Origin: Gordonia desulfuricans NBRC 100010 | GTDB lineage: Bacteria > Actinomycetota > Actinomycetes > Mycobacteriales > Mycobacteriaceae | DNA length: 53,369 bases | Direction: 5' to 3' | NCBI RefSeq assembly: GCF_001485495.1 | Contig: NZ_BCNF01000065.1 | Span: 1 to 53,369 of the forward strand | Shown: in pieces, positions 8,167-17,007 of the stretch | Layout of the letters: every line of letters begins with the position of its first letter | How positions within the stretch are numbered: the stretch's first letter is position 1 | Position numbers and translations under genes: made by a program | The notes under the pieces: generated by a model | What the model was told of the DNA's origin: nothing | Database searches by the model: none | What the model saw: the letters and a program-made list of their open reading frames with translations, nothing else

Positions 8167-9450
8167 TTATGCCTTCTTCGCGTAGTAGCGGCCGAGGAAG
8201 TCGTCGCGGTAGGCCTCGTAGTCGCCGCTCTCGATCGCCTTGCGGGCACCGTCGACCAGGTCGATCACGAAGGCCACGTTGTGCAGGGTGGCGAGGGTCG
8301 CGCCGAGACCTTCCTTGGCCTTGAACAGGTGATGCAGGTAGGCCCGCGAATACTGCGAGGTGTAGTTGGTGGTCTCCGGATCGATCGGCCCGAAGTCGTT
8401 ACGGAACCGGGCGTTGGTGATGTTGAACCGGCCGTCGCGCGAGTACACCGCACCGTTGCGGGCGACGCGGGTCGGCGAGACGCAGTCGAAGGTGTCGGCG
8501 CCGTTCTCGATGGCGGTGAAGATGTCGTCGGGTTCGCTGATCCCGAGCAGGTGTTTCGGGGCGTCCTCGGGCAGTTCGGAGTTCACCCAGCCGACGATGG
8601 TGCCCAGATTGTCCTTCTCCAGCGCTCCACCGATCCCGTACCCGCCGAAGCCCTTGCCACCGGCGTCCCGGTCGCGACGGCTCAGTTCGGTGAGGTCGCG
8701 GGCGGCCTTGCGGCGCAGATCCTCGTACTGGGCGCCCTGGATGACACCCCACAGTGCCTGCTGCGGACGGTGTGCACGCTCCACCGACAGCCGATTGTGT
8801 TCGGCCAGACAGCGGATCGCCCACAGCCGGGTGCGTTCCAGCGAGTTCTCCTGGTATCCACGGGTGTTCATCAGGGTGGTGAGCTCGTCGAACGCGAAGA
8901 TGATGTCGGCGCCGAGCTGATGCTGGATCTGCATCGACACCTCGGGGGTGAACCGGTGGAACGATCCGTCCAGATGCGACTTGAACGTCACCCCGTCGTC
9001 GTCGACGCGGGAGAGCCGTTCCTTGCCCTCGGCGATGATGTCGTCGTCCTGCTGACCGGTGACATCCATCGAGATGACCTTCTTGAACCCGACGCCGAGC
9101 GACATCACCTGGAATCCGCCGCTGTCGGTGTAGGTGGGTCCCGACCAGTTCATGAACGCGCCGAGACCGCCGGCCGCGTCGATGATCTCCGGGCCCGGCT
9201 GCAGGTAGAGGTGATAGGCGTTGGCGAGCACCGCCTGGGCGCCGAGCGCGGCCACCGATTCCGGCAGCACCGTCTTGACCGTCGCCTTGGTGCCGACCGG
9301 GACGAATGCCGGTGTCGCGATCTCGCCGTGCGGGGTGGAGATCACCCCGGTGCGGCCGAGGGTGCCGGGCAGCCGGGTGCCGACGCGGAAGCCGTGCGTG
9401 TCGGTGGAGGTGCCGGCCGGACTGTCGATCGGGGTGTCGTGCGAGCTCAC
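8167..9450 (-). CDS. tgt: tRNA-guanine transglycosylase, divergent, zinc cysteines missing
   Basis: This 427-residue protein is a TGT-family enzyme, which exchanges guanine 34 for a queuine-type base in GUN-anticodon tRNAs. It keeps the substrate-binding YTDSGGFQVMSL (D109) and the nucleophile region FDCVSPTRVARNG (D322). The usual zinc site, a C-x-C-x2-C followed by His, is changed: residues 360, 362 and 365 are Thr, Asn and Ser, one residue is deleted, and only His390 remains. The base-selectivity loop, usually GGLAVGE, reads GGALEKD (274-280). An insertion of about 15 residues follows residue 130. GluQ, which acts on the product, is encoded 2.8 kb away. Activity without zinc is untested. 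Confidence 0.88.
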   Translation of the reverse strand: MSSHDTPIDSPAGTSTDTHGFRVGTRLPGTLGRTGVISTPHGEIATPAFVPVGTKATVKTVLPESVAALGAQAVLANAYHLYLQPGPEIIDAAGGLGAFMNWSGPTYTDSGGFQVMSLGVGFKKVISMDVTGQQDDDIIAEGKERLSRVDDDGVTFKSHLDGSFHRFTPEVSMQIQHQLGADIIFAFDELTTLMNTRGYQENSLERTRLWAIRCLAEHNRLSVERAHRPQQALWGVIQGAQYEDLRRKAARDLTELSRRDRDAGGKGFGGYGIGGALEKDNLGTIVGWVNSELPEDAPKHLLGISEPDDIFTAIENGADTFDCVSPTRVARNGAVYSRDGRFNITNARFRNDFGPIDPETTNYTSQYSRAYLHHLFKAKEGLGATLATLHNVAFVIDLVDGARKAIESGDYEAYRDDFLGRYYAKKA

Positions 9451-9553
9451 GGGTGCATCTTCCCAGGACGGCCCGGCTCACCCAAACCGGACGGCCTCGC
9501 GACGGCAGGCCGCCGGCCGGGAGCCGATCGGTGTTTTCGATACGGTGAAGACC

Positions 9554-10000
9554 ATGTCGCACCGCATCACCCGCTGGACCCTCGCCGCGGTGGCCGGGGC
9601 CGCCGCGCTCACCCTCGCCGCCTGTGGCAGCGAGCAGGAATCGTCCTCCGCCGAGTCCGCCCCGTCCGCATCTGCGCCGGTCGGCGCGGGTCCGTCGGGC
9701 TCGGCCCCGGTGGTCGCCGGTCCCCGCCCGGCCAGCCCCACCCGCTCGGTCTCCGACACCGTCGCCGCCTCCCGTGAGGTCTGCGGCACCACCCCCGGCC
9801 CCGACGGCGCGCTGCGCGTGATCATCCTCGAGGGCTCCACCAGCTGCACCGACGCGAAGGCGCTCGCCGAGGCGTACGGACCGAAGATCGCCACCGGCGC
9901 CCCGCAGACCGTCGACGGATGGGACTGCGAGCCGTCGTCGCAGGCCGGTTTCCTCTCGACCTGCACCAAGGACGGCGCAACGGTCGGATTCGCACCCTGA
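9554..10000 (+). CDS. putative lipoprotein, hypothetical
   Basis: The 148-residue product begins with a lipoprotein signal peptide: basic HRITR, a hydrophobic stretch, then lipobox LAAC with Cys22. A Ser/Ala/Pro-rich linker follows to about residue 70, then a small domain with four Cys (EVCGTT, STSC, DGWDCE, STCTKDG) that probably form disulfides outside the membrane. GGTGAAG lies just before the ATG at 9554. No specific family is recognised. It is divergent from tgt. Confidence 0.75.
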   Translation: MSHRITRWTLAAVAGAAALTLAACGSEQESSSAESAPSASAPVGAGPSGSAPVVAGPRPASPTRSVSDTVAASREVCGTTPGPDGALRVIILEGSTSCTDAKALAEAYGPKIATGAPQTVDGWDCEPSSQAGFLSTCTKDGATVGFAP

Positions 10001-10035
10001 GCTGCCGGTCGCCCGGCAACGCACACCGGCGGTAC

Positions 10036-10056
10036 TTGACCCTCACGCCGCGTGAG
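10036..10056 (+). promoter_or_regulatory. MerR/TipA-type operator with -35 element
   Basis: A perfect inverted repeat CTCACG-CCG-CGTGAG (10042-10056) directly follows a -35-like TTGACC (10036-10041), 18 bases upstream of the regulator's start codon. The arms are those of TipA-type MerR operators (CTCACGT/ACGTGAG), which suggests autoregulation. No convincing -10 is seen. Confidence 0.55.
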
Positions 10057-10074
10057 CCCCGAAGGTGGTGAGTC

Positions 10075-10863
10075 GTGAGCGAAGGAGATCCCCGCGACGA
10101 CGGGCGGTGCGAACTGACCGTCGGCGCCACCGCCGGGCTCGTCGGTGTCAGCGTGCGCACTCTGCACCACTACGACGCCATCGGGCTGGTGGTCCCGTCC
10201 GGGCGTACCCCGGCGGGCTACCGCGTCTACCACGACGCCGACGTCGAACGGCTCCACCAGGTACTCATGTACCGGGAGTTGGGATTTCCGCTCGAGCGGA
10301 TAGCGACCCTGCTCGACGATCCGACCGCCGATGCACTCGAGCATCTGGCCGTCCAGCGCGACCTGCTGAACGAACGGATCGCACGCTTGCACCGGACGGT
10401 CGCAGCCGTGGAGGCGATGATGAACGCGAAGAAGACCGGAATGTATCTGTCGGCGGCCGAGCAGGCGGAGATCTTCGGCGACGACTGGCTCGGCGAGCAG
10501 TATGCCGAGGAGGCCGAACAGCGCTGGGGTGACACCGATGCGTGGGCGCAGAGCCGCGAACGCAGCGCGTCGTTCACCACACAGGACTGGCAACAGGTCA
10601 AGGCCGAGACCGACGAGTTCGAGGCCCGCCTCGCCGACGCGATGACCCGCGGGGTGCGGCCGGGCTCGACCGAGGGCAATGCCCTGGCCGAGGAGCATCG
10701 CGCCCAGATCGCACGCTTCTACGACTGCGATCACGCGATGCAGGTGTGCCTGGCCGACATGTACGTCGCCGACCCGCGGTTCACCGCGCACTACGACGAC
10801 ATCGCATCCGGCCTCGCCGGATACCTCCGTGCGGTGATCCGCGCGAACGCCGGAGCCGAGTAG
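10075..10863 (+). CDS. MerR-family regulator with TipAS ligand-binding domain
   Basis: The 262-residue protein has an N-terminal MerR winged helix-turn-helix (about residues 13-82; TAGLVGVSVRTLHHYD and RTPAGYRVY are diagnostic), a long dimerisation helix (about 85-120) and a C-terminal TipAS-like domain (about 130-255). That domain recognises and may covalently trap peptide-like drugs in the TipA family. The start is GTG 10075, preceded by GAAGGTGG. A matching palindromic operator lies immediately upstream. The ligand and other targets are unknown. It converges on murF, with 13 bases between the two stops. Confidence 0.9.
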   Translation: MSEGDPRDDGRCELTVGATAGLVGVSVRTLHHYDAIGLVVPSGRTPAGYRVYHDADVERLHQVLMYRELGFPLERIATLLDDPTADALEHLAVQRDLLNERIARLHRTVAAVEAMMNAKKTGMYLSAAEQAEIFGDDWLGEQYAEEAEQRWGDTDAWAQSRERSASFTTQDWQQVKAETDEFEARLADAMTRGVRPGSTEGNALAEEHRAQIARFYDCDHAMQVCLADMYVADPRFTAHYDDIASGLAGYLRAVIRANAGAE

Positions 10864-10876
10864 GGCGCGACCCGCC

Positions 10877-12193
10877 TCAGGCGAGTCGGTCGGCGACGCG
10901 TTCGAGGGCGGCCACACGGCTGCCCTTGACCAGCACGGCGTCACCGGCGGCGGTGCCGGCGAGTGCGGCGACCGCCTCGTCGACGCCGGCAACATGGGTG
11001 GCCGACGGCCCGTAGGCCGGTTCGTCGACGGCGATCACCTCGATGCCCAGGTCACGGGCCTGTTCGGCAACGGCGACGTGGTGGCGGTCGGAGTCGTCGC
11101 CGAGTTCGGCCATGCTGCCCAGCACCGCCACCCGACGACCCGCGTTCAGGGTGGCGAGGGAGCGCAGCGCCGCCGACATCGACGTCGGGTTGGCGTTGTA
11201 GGCGTCGTTGATCACGATCACCCCGGCCGCGGTGGTGGTCATCTCCATCCGCAGCCCCGACAGCGCGGCACCGAGCAGACCGCCGGCCATCGCCTCCACC
11301 GGCACACCCAGGCCACCGGCCGCGGCGGCCGCGGCCAGGGCGTTGGCCACCTGGTGCTCGCCGCGGGCACCGAGGCGCACCGCGGTCGATCCCCACGGGG
11401 TGTGCAGCCGGAACGATGCGCGCAGCTGGTCGTCGAGGGTGATGTCGGTGGCCGACACATCCGCCGACGGTGTCAGCCCGTAGCTGAGCACCCGCGCACT
11501 GGTCCGCGGCGCCATCCCGATGACCACCTCGTGGTCGGCGTTGAGCACGGCGATGCCGTCGGCGGGCAGGGCCTCGATCAGCTCCCCCTTGGCCTGGGCG
11601 ACGGCGTCGATGCTGCCGAACAGCTCCAGGTGCACCGCCTCCACCCGGGTGATCACGCCGACGGTGGGATGGGCGATGGAACACAGATGCGCGATGTGGC
11701 CGATCCCACGGGCACCCATCTCGGCGACGACGGCCTCGGTGTCGTCGGGGGCGTTGGCCAGGGTCAGCGGCAGGCCGAGCTCGTTGTTGAACGACTTCTC
11801 ACTCGCCGCGGTCACGAACGTGGTCGCGAGCACTCCGGCGAGGAGATCCTTGGTGGAGGTCTTGCCGACCGATCCGGTCACGCCGACCACCCGCTCGGGC
11901 AGCCGACGCCGCACCGCGCGGCCCAGATCGGAGAACGCCTCGGCGGTGTCGGCGCAGGTGATGGCGGTGGCATCGACCCCGGCGACCGGTCCGGTGGCGG
12001 TCAGGTAGGCACTCGCGCCGGCCTGGACCGCGGCCGGGATGAAGTCGTGTCCGTCACGGGCGGCGACGATCGGGACGAACAGCCGGCCCTCGGCCACGGC
12101 CCGGGAGTCGATACTCGCCCCGGTCACGGTCACGTCGGGTCCGATCAGTTCTCCACCGACCGCGTCGGCCACATCACTCGCCTGGATACGCAC
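10877..12193 (-). CDS. murF: UDP-MurNAc-tripeptide--D-alanyl-D-alanine ligase
   Basis: The 438-residue protein is a Mur ligase. It has the N-terminal MurF substrate domain (ASIDSRAVAEGRLFVPI), the ATP-binding GVTGSVGKTSTKD (about residues 105-117), a central domain with SFNNELGLPLTL and the C-terminal NDAYNANPTSM. MurF adds the D-Ala-D-Ala dipeptide to complete the cytoplasmic peptidoglycan precursor. It lies apart from any division-cell-wall cluster and is divergent from ddl, which makes its dipeptide substrate. Whether the genome carries a second murF in the usual cluster cannot be told from here. Confidence 0.93.
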   Translation of the reverse strand: MRIQASDVADAVGGELIGPDVTVTGASIDSRAVAEGRLFVPIVAARDGHDFIPAAVQAGASAYLTATGPVAGVDATAITCADTAEAFSDLGRAVRRRLPERVVGVTGSVGKTSTKDLLAGVLATTFVTAASEKSFNNELGLPLTLANAPDDTEAVVAEMGARGIGHIAHLCSIAHPTVGVITRVEAVHLELFGSIDAVAQAKGELIEALPADGIAVLNADHEVVIGMAPRTSARVLSYGLTPSADVSATDITLDDQLRASFRLHTPWGSTAVRLGARGEHQVANALAAAAAAGGLGVPVEAMAGGLLGAALSGLRMEMTTTAAGVIVINDAYNANPTSMSAALRSLATLNAGRRVAVLGSMAELGDDSDRHHVAVAEQARDLGIEVIAVDEPAYGPSATHVAGVDEAVAALAGTAAGDAVLVKGSRVAALERVADRLA

Positions 12194-12253
12194 GCCACAA
12201 CCCTAGGCCCCATGCCGAGAACTGCCACGGTCGGTGGCCGTAAGGTGACAGGC

Positions 12254-13330
12254 ATGTCGACTCCCCTGCTGCGTCTGGTTGTTCTCTACGGTGGCGCGTC
12301 CGCAGAACACGACGTCTCCCGGGTGACCGCGGCACATGTCATCGCCGCCGCCGATCCGGCCAAGTACTCGGTGGTCCCGATCGGCATCGGCAAGGACGGC
12401 ACCTGGGTTCGCAACGACAAGGTGATCGCCGCGCTCTCCGACGGCACCCCGCTGCCGTCGGAGCTGGAGATCGCCGGCACCATCGTCGCCCCGCTCGCCG
12501 AGCTGCGCGCCCATTCCGAGGCCGCGCTCACCGTCGTGCTGCCGCTGCTGCACGGCCCGCACGGCGAGGACGGCACCATCCAGGGGATGCTCGAACTGTT
12601 CGGTCTGCCCTACGTCGGCACCGGGGTGCTCGGCTCGGCGGTGTGCATGGACAAGGCGATGGCCAAGGTCGTCGCCGCACAGGCCGGAATCCCGCAGTGC
12701 AGGTGGGTCGAGTTCCGCGACGGTGTGGACGACTCGAAGACCATCACCTTCCGGGCGATCGAAGAACTCGGTCTGCCGGTGTTCGTCAAACCCGCCAACA
12801 TGGGCTCGTCGGTGGGGATCACCAAGGCCCACGACGCCGCCGAGCTCGATGCCGCGATCAACCTGGCGCTGCGCTACGACGACGTCGTGGTGATCGAGGA
12901 GATGGTGACCGGCCGCGAGATCGAGGTGGCCGTGCTCGGCAACACGCTGCCCGAGGCATCGGTGCCGGGCGAGATCGTGCCGGGCAGCGAGTTCTACGAC
13001 TACGAGGACAAGTACGTCACCGGTGCGGCCGAACTGGTCATCCCGGCACCGCTTCCCGGCGCCGACGCCGCACAGGTGCGGGAGCTCGCCGCGCAGGTGT
13101 TCGGCGCGATGCGGTGCACCGGGCTGGCCCGGGTCGACTTCTTCTTCGAGGAGAACGGCCGTGGCTGGCTCCTCAACGAGGTCAACACCATCCCCGGCTT
13201 CACCCCCGGATCGATGTACCCCAAGCTGTGGGAGGCCACCGGCGTGCCCTACGCCGACCTCATCGACCGCCTGGTCACTCTGGCACTGGAGTCCCATCAG
13301 CGACGCTCGGGTTTCTCCACCGAGCACTGA
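12254..13330 (+). CDS. ddl: D-alanine--D-alanine ligase
   Basis: This 358-residue ATP-grasp enzyme joins two D-alanines. The N-terminal GGASAEHDVS, the ATP-grasp block VKPANMGSSVGI, the omega-loop FYDYEDKY and the C-terminal NEVNTIPGFTPGSMYP are all present. The Tyr ending the EDKY motif is kept, as expected for D-Ala-D-Ala rather than D-Ala-D-lactate ligases. ATG 12254 is preceded by TAAGGTGACAG. It is divergent from murF with a 60-base shared regulatory region, so the two consecutive steps can be co-controlled. Confidence 0.93.
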   Translation: MSTPLLRLVVLYGGASAEHDVSRVTAAHVIAAADPAKYSVVPIGIGKDGTWVRNDKVIAALSDGTPLPSELEIAGTIVAPLAELRAHSEAALTVVLPLLHGPHGEDGTIQGMLELFGLPYVGTGVLGSAVCMDKAMAKVVAAQAGIPQCRWVEFRDGVDDSKTITFRAIEELGLPVFVKPANMGSSVGITKAHDAAELDAAINLALRYDDVVVIEEMVTGREIEVAVLGNTLPEASVPGEIVPGSEFYDYEDKYVTGAAELVIPAPLPGADAAQVRELAAQVFGAMRCTGLARVDFFFEENGRGWLLNEVNTIPGFTPGSMYPKLWEATGVPYADLIDRLVTLALESHQRRSGFSTEH

Positions 13331-13360
13331 GACCGATTGTGGTGTCGTAACATCGGGGAC

Positions 13361-13774
13361 GTGACCGACGTGCAGCCGCGCCCGCCTTCGGTGTTGCGCG
13401 TGCTGGTGTACTCCGACGACGCGACCACCCGACGTGAGGTGATCGGCGCCCTCGGGCACCGTCCCGACCCGGAACTGCCGGAGCTGAGTTTCGTCGAGAT
13501 CGCCACCGGTCCGATGGTGTTCTCCCAACTCGACGCCGGCAACATCGACGTCGCGATCCTCGACGGGGAGGCCAGTCCGCAGGGCGGGATGGGGATCGCC
13601 AAGCAGATGAGCGACGAGTACGACCCGCGCCCGCCCACCCTGGTGCTGCTCGGCCGCGCCGACGACCGCTGGCTGGCCGACTGGTCGCGGGCCGACGCCA
13701 CCGCATCCCTGCCGGTCGATCCGATCGGCCTGCCGCAGGCCTTCGTCACGATGCTGCGCACCGCCGAGTTCTGA
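13361..13774 (+). CDS. orphan response-regulator-like receiver protein
   Basis: The 137-residue protein is a stand-alone receiver domain with no output domain. The acidic pair D19-D20 and the phospho-acceptor-like D68 (VAILDGEAS) are present. The conserved Ser/Thr after strand 4 (VLLGRADD) and the Lys before Pro at the end (VDP instead of KP) are not. Phosphorylation may therefore be absent or unusual. A comparable protein, Rv3143, sits upstream of nuo in M. tuberculosis, so the position is probably functional. The start is GTG 13361, after GGGG. Confidence 0.75.
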   Translation: MTDVQPRPPSVLRVLVYSDDATTRREVIGALGHRPDPELPELSFVEIATGPMVFSQLDAGNIDVAILDGEASPQGGMGIAKQMSDEYDPRPPTLVLLGRADDRWLADWSRADATASLPVDPIGLPQAFVTMLRTAEF

Positions 13775-13986
13775 GCGCGGCCCGATCGCGGGCACCGGCG
13801 GGTCACGAGCACTGCCCCACTCCCCGGATCGAGGTCTCTGACCACCGGTTTCGGCTCCTCGGCGGCCGAGAACGCCGAAATCAGCACGGCAAACTCGGTG
13901 AATACAGTCGACTTCCCCGACACCGCTTGTAAGGTTGTGGTGTACCTCACACCAGTCCCGGTGGAGTACTCGGAGGGCTCGATCGT

Positions 13987-14376
13987 ATGAACGCTTACGT
14001 CCCGATCCTGGTGCTCGGGGCGATCGCTGTGGCGTTTGCGGTGTTCTCGGTGTTCATCGCATCGGCGGTCGGCCCGCGCCGAGACAACCGTGCCAAACTC
14101 GAAGCCTACGAATGCGGCATCGAGCCACTCGGCAAAGGCGCCTTTGCCACCCCATCCGGTTCCAGACCGTCGGTGGTGCAACGCATTCCGGTCAAGTACT
14201 ACCTCACCGCCATGCTCTTCATCATCTTCGACATCGAGATCGTGTTCCTGTACCCGTGGGCCGTCGCCTTCGACGCCCTCGGCTGGTTCGGCCTGGCCGC
14301 GATGGCCCTGTTCATCGTCAACGTCTCCGTTGCCTACGCCTACGAATGGCGCCGCGGAGGACTCGCTTGGGATTGA
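13987..14376 (+). CDS. nuoA: NADH-quinone oxidoreductase subunit A
   Basis: This 129-residue membrane subunit has three hydrophobic helices and the conserved loop [15 protein letters not shown], whose Cys marks the quinone-site loop. It is the first gene of the nuo operon. A GGAGGG ribosome-binding site lies about 9 bases before the ATG. The 212 bases upstream (13775-13986) must hold the operon promoter, but I could not identify it with confidence. Confidence 0.97.
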   Translation: MNAYVPILVLGAIAVAFAVFSVFIASAVGPRRDNRAKLEAYECGIEPLGKGAFATPSGSRPSVVQRIPVKYYLTAMLFIIFDIEIVFLYPWAVAFDALGWFGLAAMALFIVNVSVAYAYEWRRGGLAWD

Positions 14377-14447
14377 CCGTTCCGGCCGGTGCCCGACGCC
14401 CCTGAACCGGGGCCGACAGCACGGCCGGCGACACGAGGAGGTGCCCG

Positions 14448-15002
14448 ATGGGTCTCGAGGAGAGACTGCCCAGCGGATTCCTGCTGAGTACCGTCGAGGA
14501 ACTCGCCGGATTCATGCGCAAGGGCTCGTTGTGGCCGGCCACCTTCGGGCTCGCGTGCTGTGCGATCGAGATGATGGCCACCACGTCGGGCCGCTACGAC
14601 CTCGCCCGCTTCGGCATGGAGGCCTTCCGCGCATCCCCCCGGCAGGCCGACCTGATGATCGTCGCCGGCCGGGTGAGCCAGAAGATGGCGCCGGTGCTGC
14701 GGCAGATCTACGACCAGATGACCGAACCCAAATGGGTTCTCGCGATGGGGGTGTGCGCGTCGTCGGGCGGCATGTTCAACAACTACGCGATCGTCCAGGG
14801 TGTCGACCACGTGGTCCCCGTCGACATCTATCTGCCCGGCTGCCCGCCGCGCCCCGAGATGCTGCTCAACGCGATCCTCGCGCTACACGACAAGATCGCA
14901 CAGACCCCGCTCGGGGTGAACCGCGAGGAGGCGATCTGGGCCGCCGAACAGGCTGCGCTGCAGTCGGCTCCGACCATCGAGCTCAAGGGGTTGCTGCGAT
15001 GA
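14448..15002 (+). CDS. nuoB: NADH-quinone oxidoreductase subunit B
   Basis: The 184-residue peripheral subunit carries iron-sulfur cluster N2, the last electron carrier before quinone. The tandem Cys pair is visible in [11 protein letters not shown], and the other ligands lie in VCASSGGMF and [10 protein letters not shown]. It follows nuoA after 71 bases and has a strong GAGGAGGTG ribosome-binding site. Its stop overlaps the nuoC start (ATGA). Confidence 0.97.
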   Translation: MGLEERLPSGFLLSTVEELAGFMRKGSLWPATFGLACCAIEMMATTSGRYDLARFGMEAFRASPRQADLMIVAGRVSQKMAPVLRQIYDQMTEPKWVLAMGVCASSGGMFNNYAIVQGVDHVVPVDIYLPGCPPRPEMLLNAILALHDKIAQTPLGVNREEAIWAAEQAALQSAPTIELKGLLR

Positions 15003-15685
15003 CCGAACACAACCGGCAGGCCGGTGACGAGGTGATCGGCGTACGCCGCGGCCTGTTCGGGGTGCACGGCAGCGGCGACACCTCCGGCTACGGCGGCCTG
15101 GTGGAGCCGGTCACCCTGCCCGCCGCGGCACGCCCGTACGGCGGGTACTTCGACGCCGTCGCCGACGACCTGGCCACCGCACTCGCCGACGCCGGCGGTC
15201 CGGCCTACGACGCCGCGATCGAGAAGGTGGAGATCCACGCCGGCGAGATGACGCTGTACGTGGTGGCCGAACATCTGCCCGCGGTGGCACTGACCCTGCG
15301 TAACCATCCGGCGCTGCGTTTCGAGTTGTGCTTGGGCGTCAACGGGGTTCACTATCCCGACGACGCCGGCCGCGAGCTGCACGCGGTGTATCCGCTGGCC
15401 TCCATCACCCACAACCGCCGGCTGCGGCTGGAGGTGGCCGCATCCGACGCCGATCCGCACATCCCCAGCCTGTGCGATGTCTACCCCACCAACGACTGGC
15501 ACGAGCGGGAGACCTACGACTTCTTCGGGATCGTCTTCGACGGGCACCGCGCCCTGACCCGGATCGAGATGCCCGACGACTGGGTCGGACATCCGCAGCG
15601 CAAGGACTACCCGCTGGGTGGTGTCCCGGTGGAGTACAAGGGAACCCGCATCGCGCCCCCTGACCGGCGGAGGTCGTACTCATGA
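14999..15685 (+). CDS. nuoC: NADH-quinone oxidoreductase subunit C
   Basis: The frame is open much further upstream, but ATG 14999 overlaps the nuoB stop by 4 bases and gives 228 residues, the usual size. The 30-kDa subunit signature [16 protein letters not shown] is present, ending with [14 protein letters not shown]. It is separate from nuoD here, unlike the NuoCD fusion of E. coli. It helps shape the peripheral arm around the quinone site. Confidence 0.95.
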   Translation: MTEHNRQAGDEVIGVRRGLFGVHGSGDTSGYGGLVEPVTLPAAARPYGGYFDAVADDLATALADAGGPAYDAAIEKVEIHAGEMTLYVVAEHLPAVALTLRNHPALRFELCLGVNGVHYPDDAGRELHAVYPLASITHNRRLRLEVAASDADPHIPSLCDVYPTNDWHERETYDFFGIVFDGHRALTRIEMPDDWVGHPQRKDYPLGGVPVEYKGTRIAPPDRRRSYS

Positions 15686-17007
15686 CGAAGGTGGAGCACC
15701 GTCATCCCGAGCACACCTACACCGTGTCGGGACAGGACTGGGACGAGATCGTCTCCGAGGTCGCCGCGCGGGCCGCCGAACACCACGGCGAGGAGCGCAT
15801 CGTGGTGAACATGGGCCCCCAGCATCCCTCCACCCACGGGGTGCTGCGCCTGATCCTGGAGATCGAGGGTGAGACGGTCACCGAGGCCCGCTGCGGAATC
15901 GGCTACCTGCACACCGGGATCGAGAAGAACCTGGAGTACCGCAACTGGATTCAGGGGGTCACCTTCGTGACCCGGATGGACTATCTGTCACCGTTCTTCA
16001 ACGAGACCGCCTACTGCCTCGCGGTGGAGAAGCTGCTCGGTATCACCGATGCGATCCCCGAGCGTGCGTCGGTGATCCGGGTGATGCTGATGGAGCTCAA
16101 CCGGATCGCCAGCCACCTCGTCGCCCTGGCCACCGGCGGGATGGAACTCGGTGCGGTCACCGCGATGTTCAGCGGATTCGGCATCCGGGAACGAATCCTG
16201 GACCTGTTCGAGCTCGTCACCGGCCTGCGGATGAACCACGCCTACATCCGGCCCGGCGGTGTGGCCGCCGACCTGCCCGACGGCGCCACCGACGCGATCG
16301 CGGCCACCCTCGCCGACCTACCCGGCGAACTCGACAAGCTCGGGGATCTGCTGACCGACAACTACATCTGGAAGTCACGTACCTGCGACGTCGGATATCT
16401 CGACCTCGCCGGATGCATGGCCCTGGGCATCACCGGACCGGTGCTGCGGTCCACCGGCCTGCCCCACGACGTCCGCAGGTCCGAACCCTACTGCGGCTAC
16501 CAGGACTACGAGTTCGACGTGATCACCGACACCACCTGTGACTCCTACGCCCGGTACGTGATCCGGGTACGGGAGATGTACGAGTCGGTGCGGATCGTCG
16601 AGCAGTGTCTGGCCCGGCTGCGGCCCGGCCCGGTGATGGTCGCCGAGGCCGACATCGCCTGGCCCGCCGACCTCACCGTCGGACCCGACGGTCTGGGCAA
16701 CTCGCCCGCACACATCGCCGAGATCATGGGCGAGTCGATGGAATCGCTGATCCACCACTTCAAACTGGTCACCGAGGGGATGCGGGTCCCGCCCGGCCAG
16801 TGCTACGTGGCGGTCGAATCGCCCCGCGGCGAACTGGGCGTACACATGGTCTCCGACGGCGGAACCCGGCCCTACCGAGTACATTTTCGCGATCCGTCGT
16901 TCACCAACCTGCAGGCCGTCGCCGCGATGTGCGAGGGCGGCATGGTGGCCGACGTGATCACCGCGGTGGCCAGTATCGACCCCGTGATGGGAGGGGTGGA
17001 CCGATGA
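15682..17007 (+). CDS. nuoD: NADH-quinone oxidoreductase subunit D
   Basis: The 441-residue 49-kDa-type subunit carries the quinone-binding motif [18 protein letters not shown] and [20 protein letters not shown]. In this subunit the catalytic His and Tyr line the quinone pocket. The C-terminus [13 protein letters not shown] is intact. It overlaps nuoC and the following nuoEF by 4 bases at each end. Confidence 0.97.
   Translation: MTKVEHRHPEHTYTVSGQDWDEIVSEVAARAAEHHGEERIVVNMGPQHPSTHGVLRLILEIEGETVTEARCGIGYLHTGIEKNLEYRNWIQGVTFVTRMDYLSPFFNETAYCLAVEKLLGITDAIPERASVIRVMLMELNRIASHLVALATGGMELGAVTAMFSGFGIRERILDLFELVTGLRMNHAYIRPGGVAADLPDGATDAIAATLADLPGELDKLGDLLTDNYIWKSRTCDVGYLDLAGCMALGITGPVLRSTGLPHDVRRSEPYCGYQDYEFDVITDTTCDSYARYVIRVREMYESVRIVEQCLARLRPGPVMVAEADIAWPADLTVGPDGLGNSPAHIAEIMGESMESLIHHFKLVTEGMRVPPGQCYVAVESPRGELGVHMVSDGGTRPYRVHFRDPSFTNLQAVAAMCEGGMVADVITAVASIDPVMGGVDR

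Noticed and set aside
6450-8324. A plus-strand open frame of about 620 codons opposite the CNNM genes
   Set aside because: Its composition is Arg/Gly/His-rich, it has no recognisable domain, and the minus-strand genes there are certain.
8167-9450. The tgt-like gene as DpdA, which modifies DNA
   Set aside because: The order and spacing of TGT motifs is that of the tRNA enzyme throughout, and no other dpd gene is near. The lost zinc ligands alone do not make it DpdA.
12254-13330. Ddl as a vancomycin-resistance D-Ala-D-lactate ligase
   Set aside because: The omega-loop Tyr of the EDKY motif is retained, and no vanH or vanX gene is adjacent; it fits an ordinary D-Ala-D-Ala ligase.
13907-13935. 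A promoter for the nuo operon (GTCGAC, 17 bases, TAAGGT)
   Set aside because: Both hexamers match the consensus poorly, so I could not separate it from chance.
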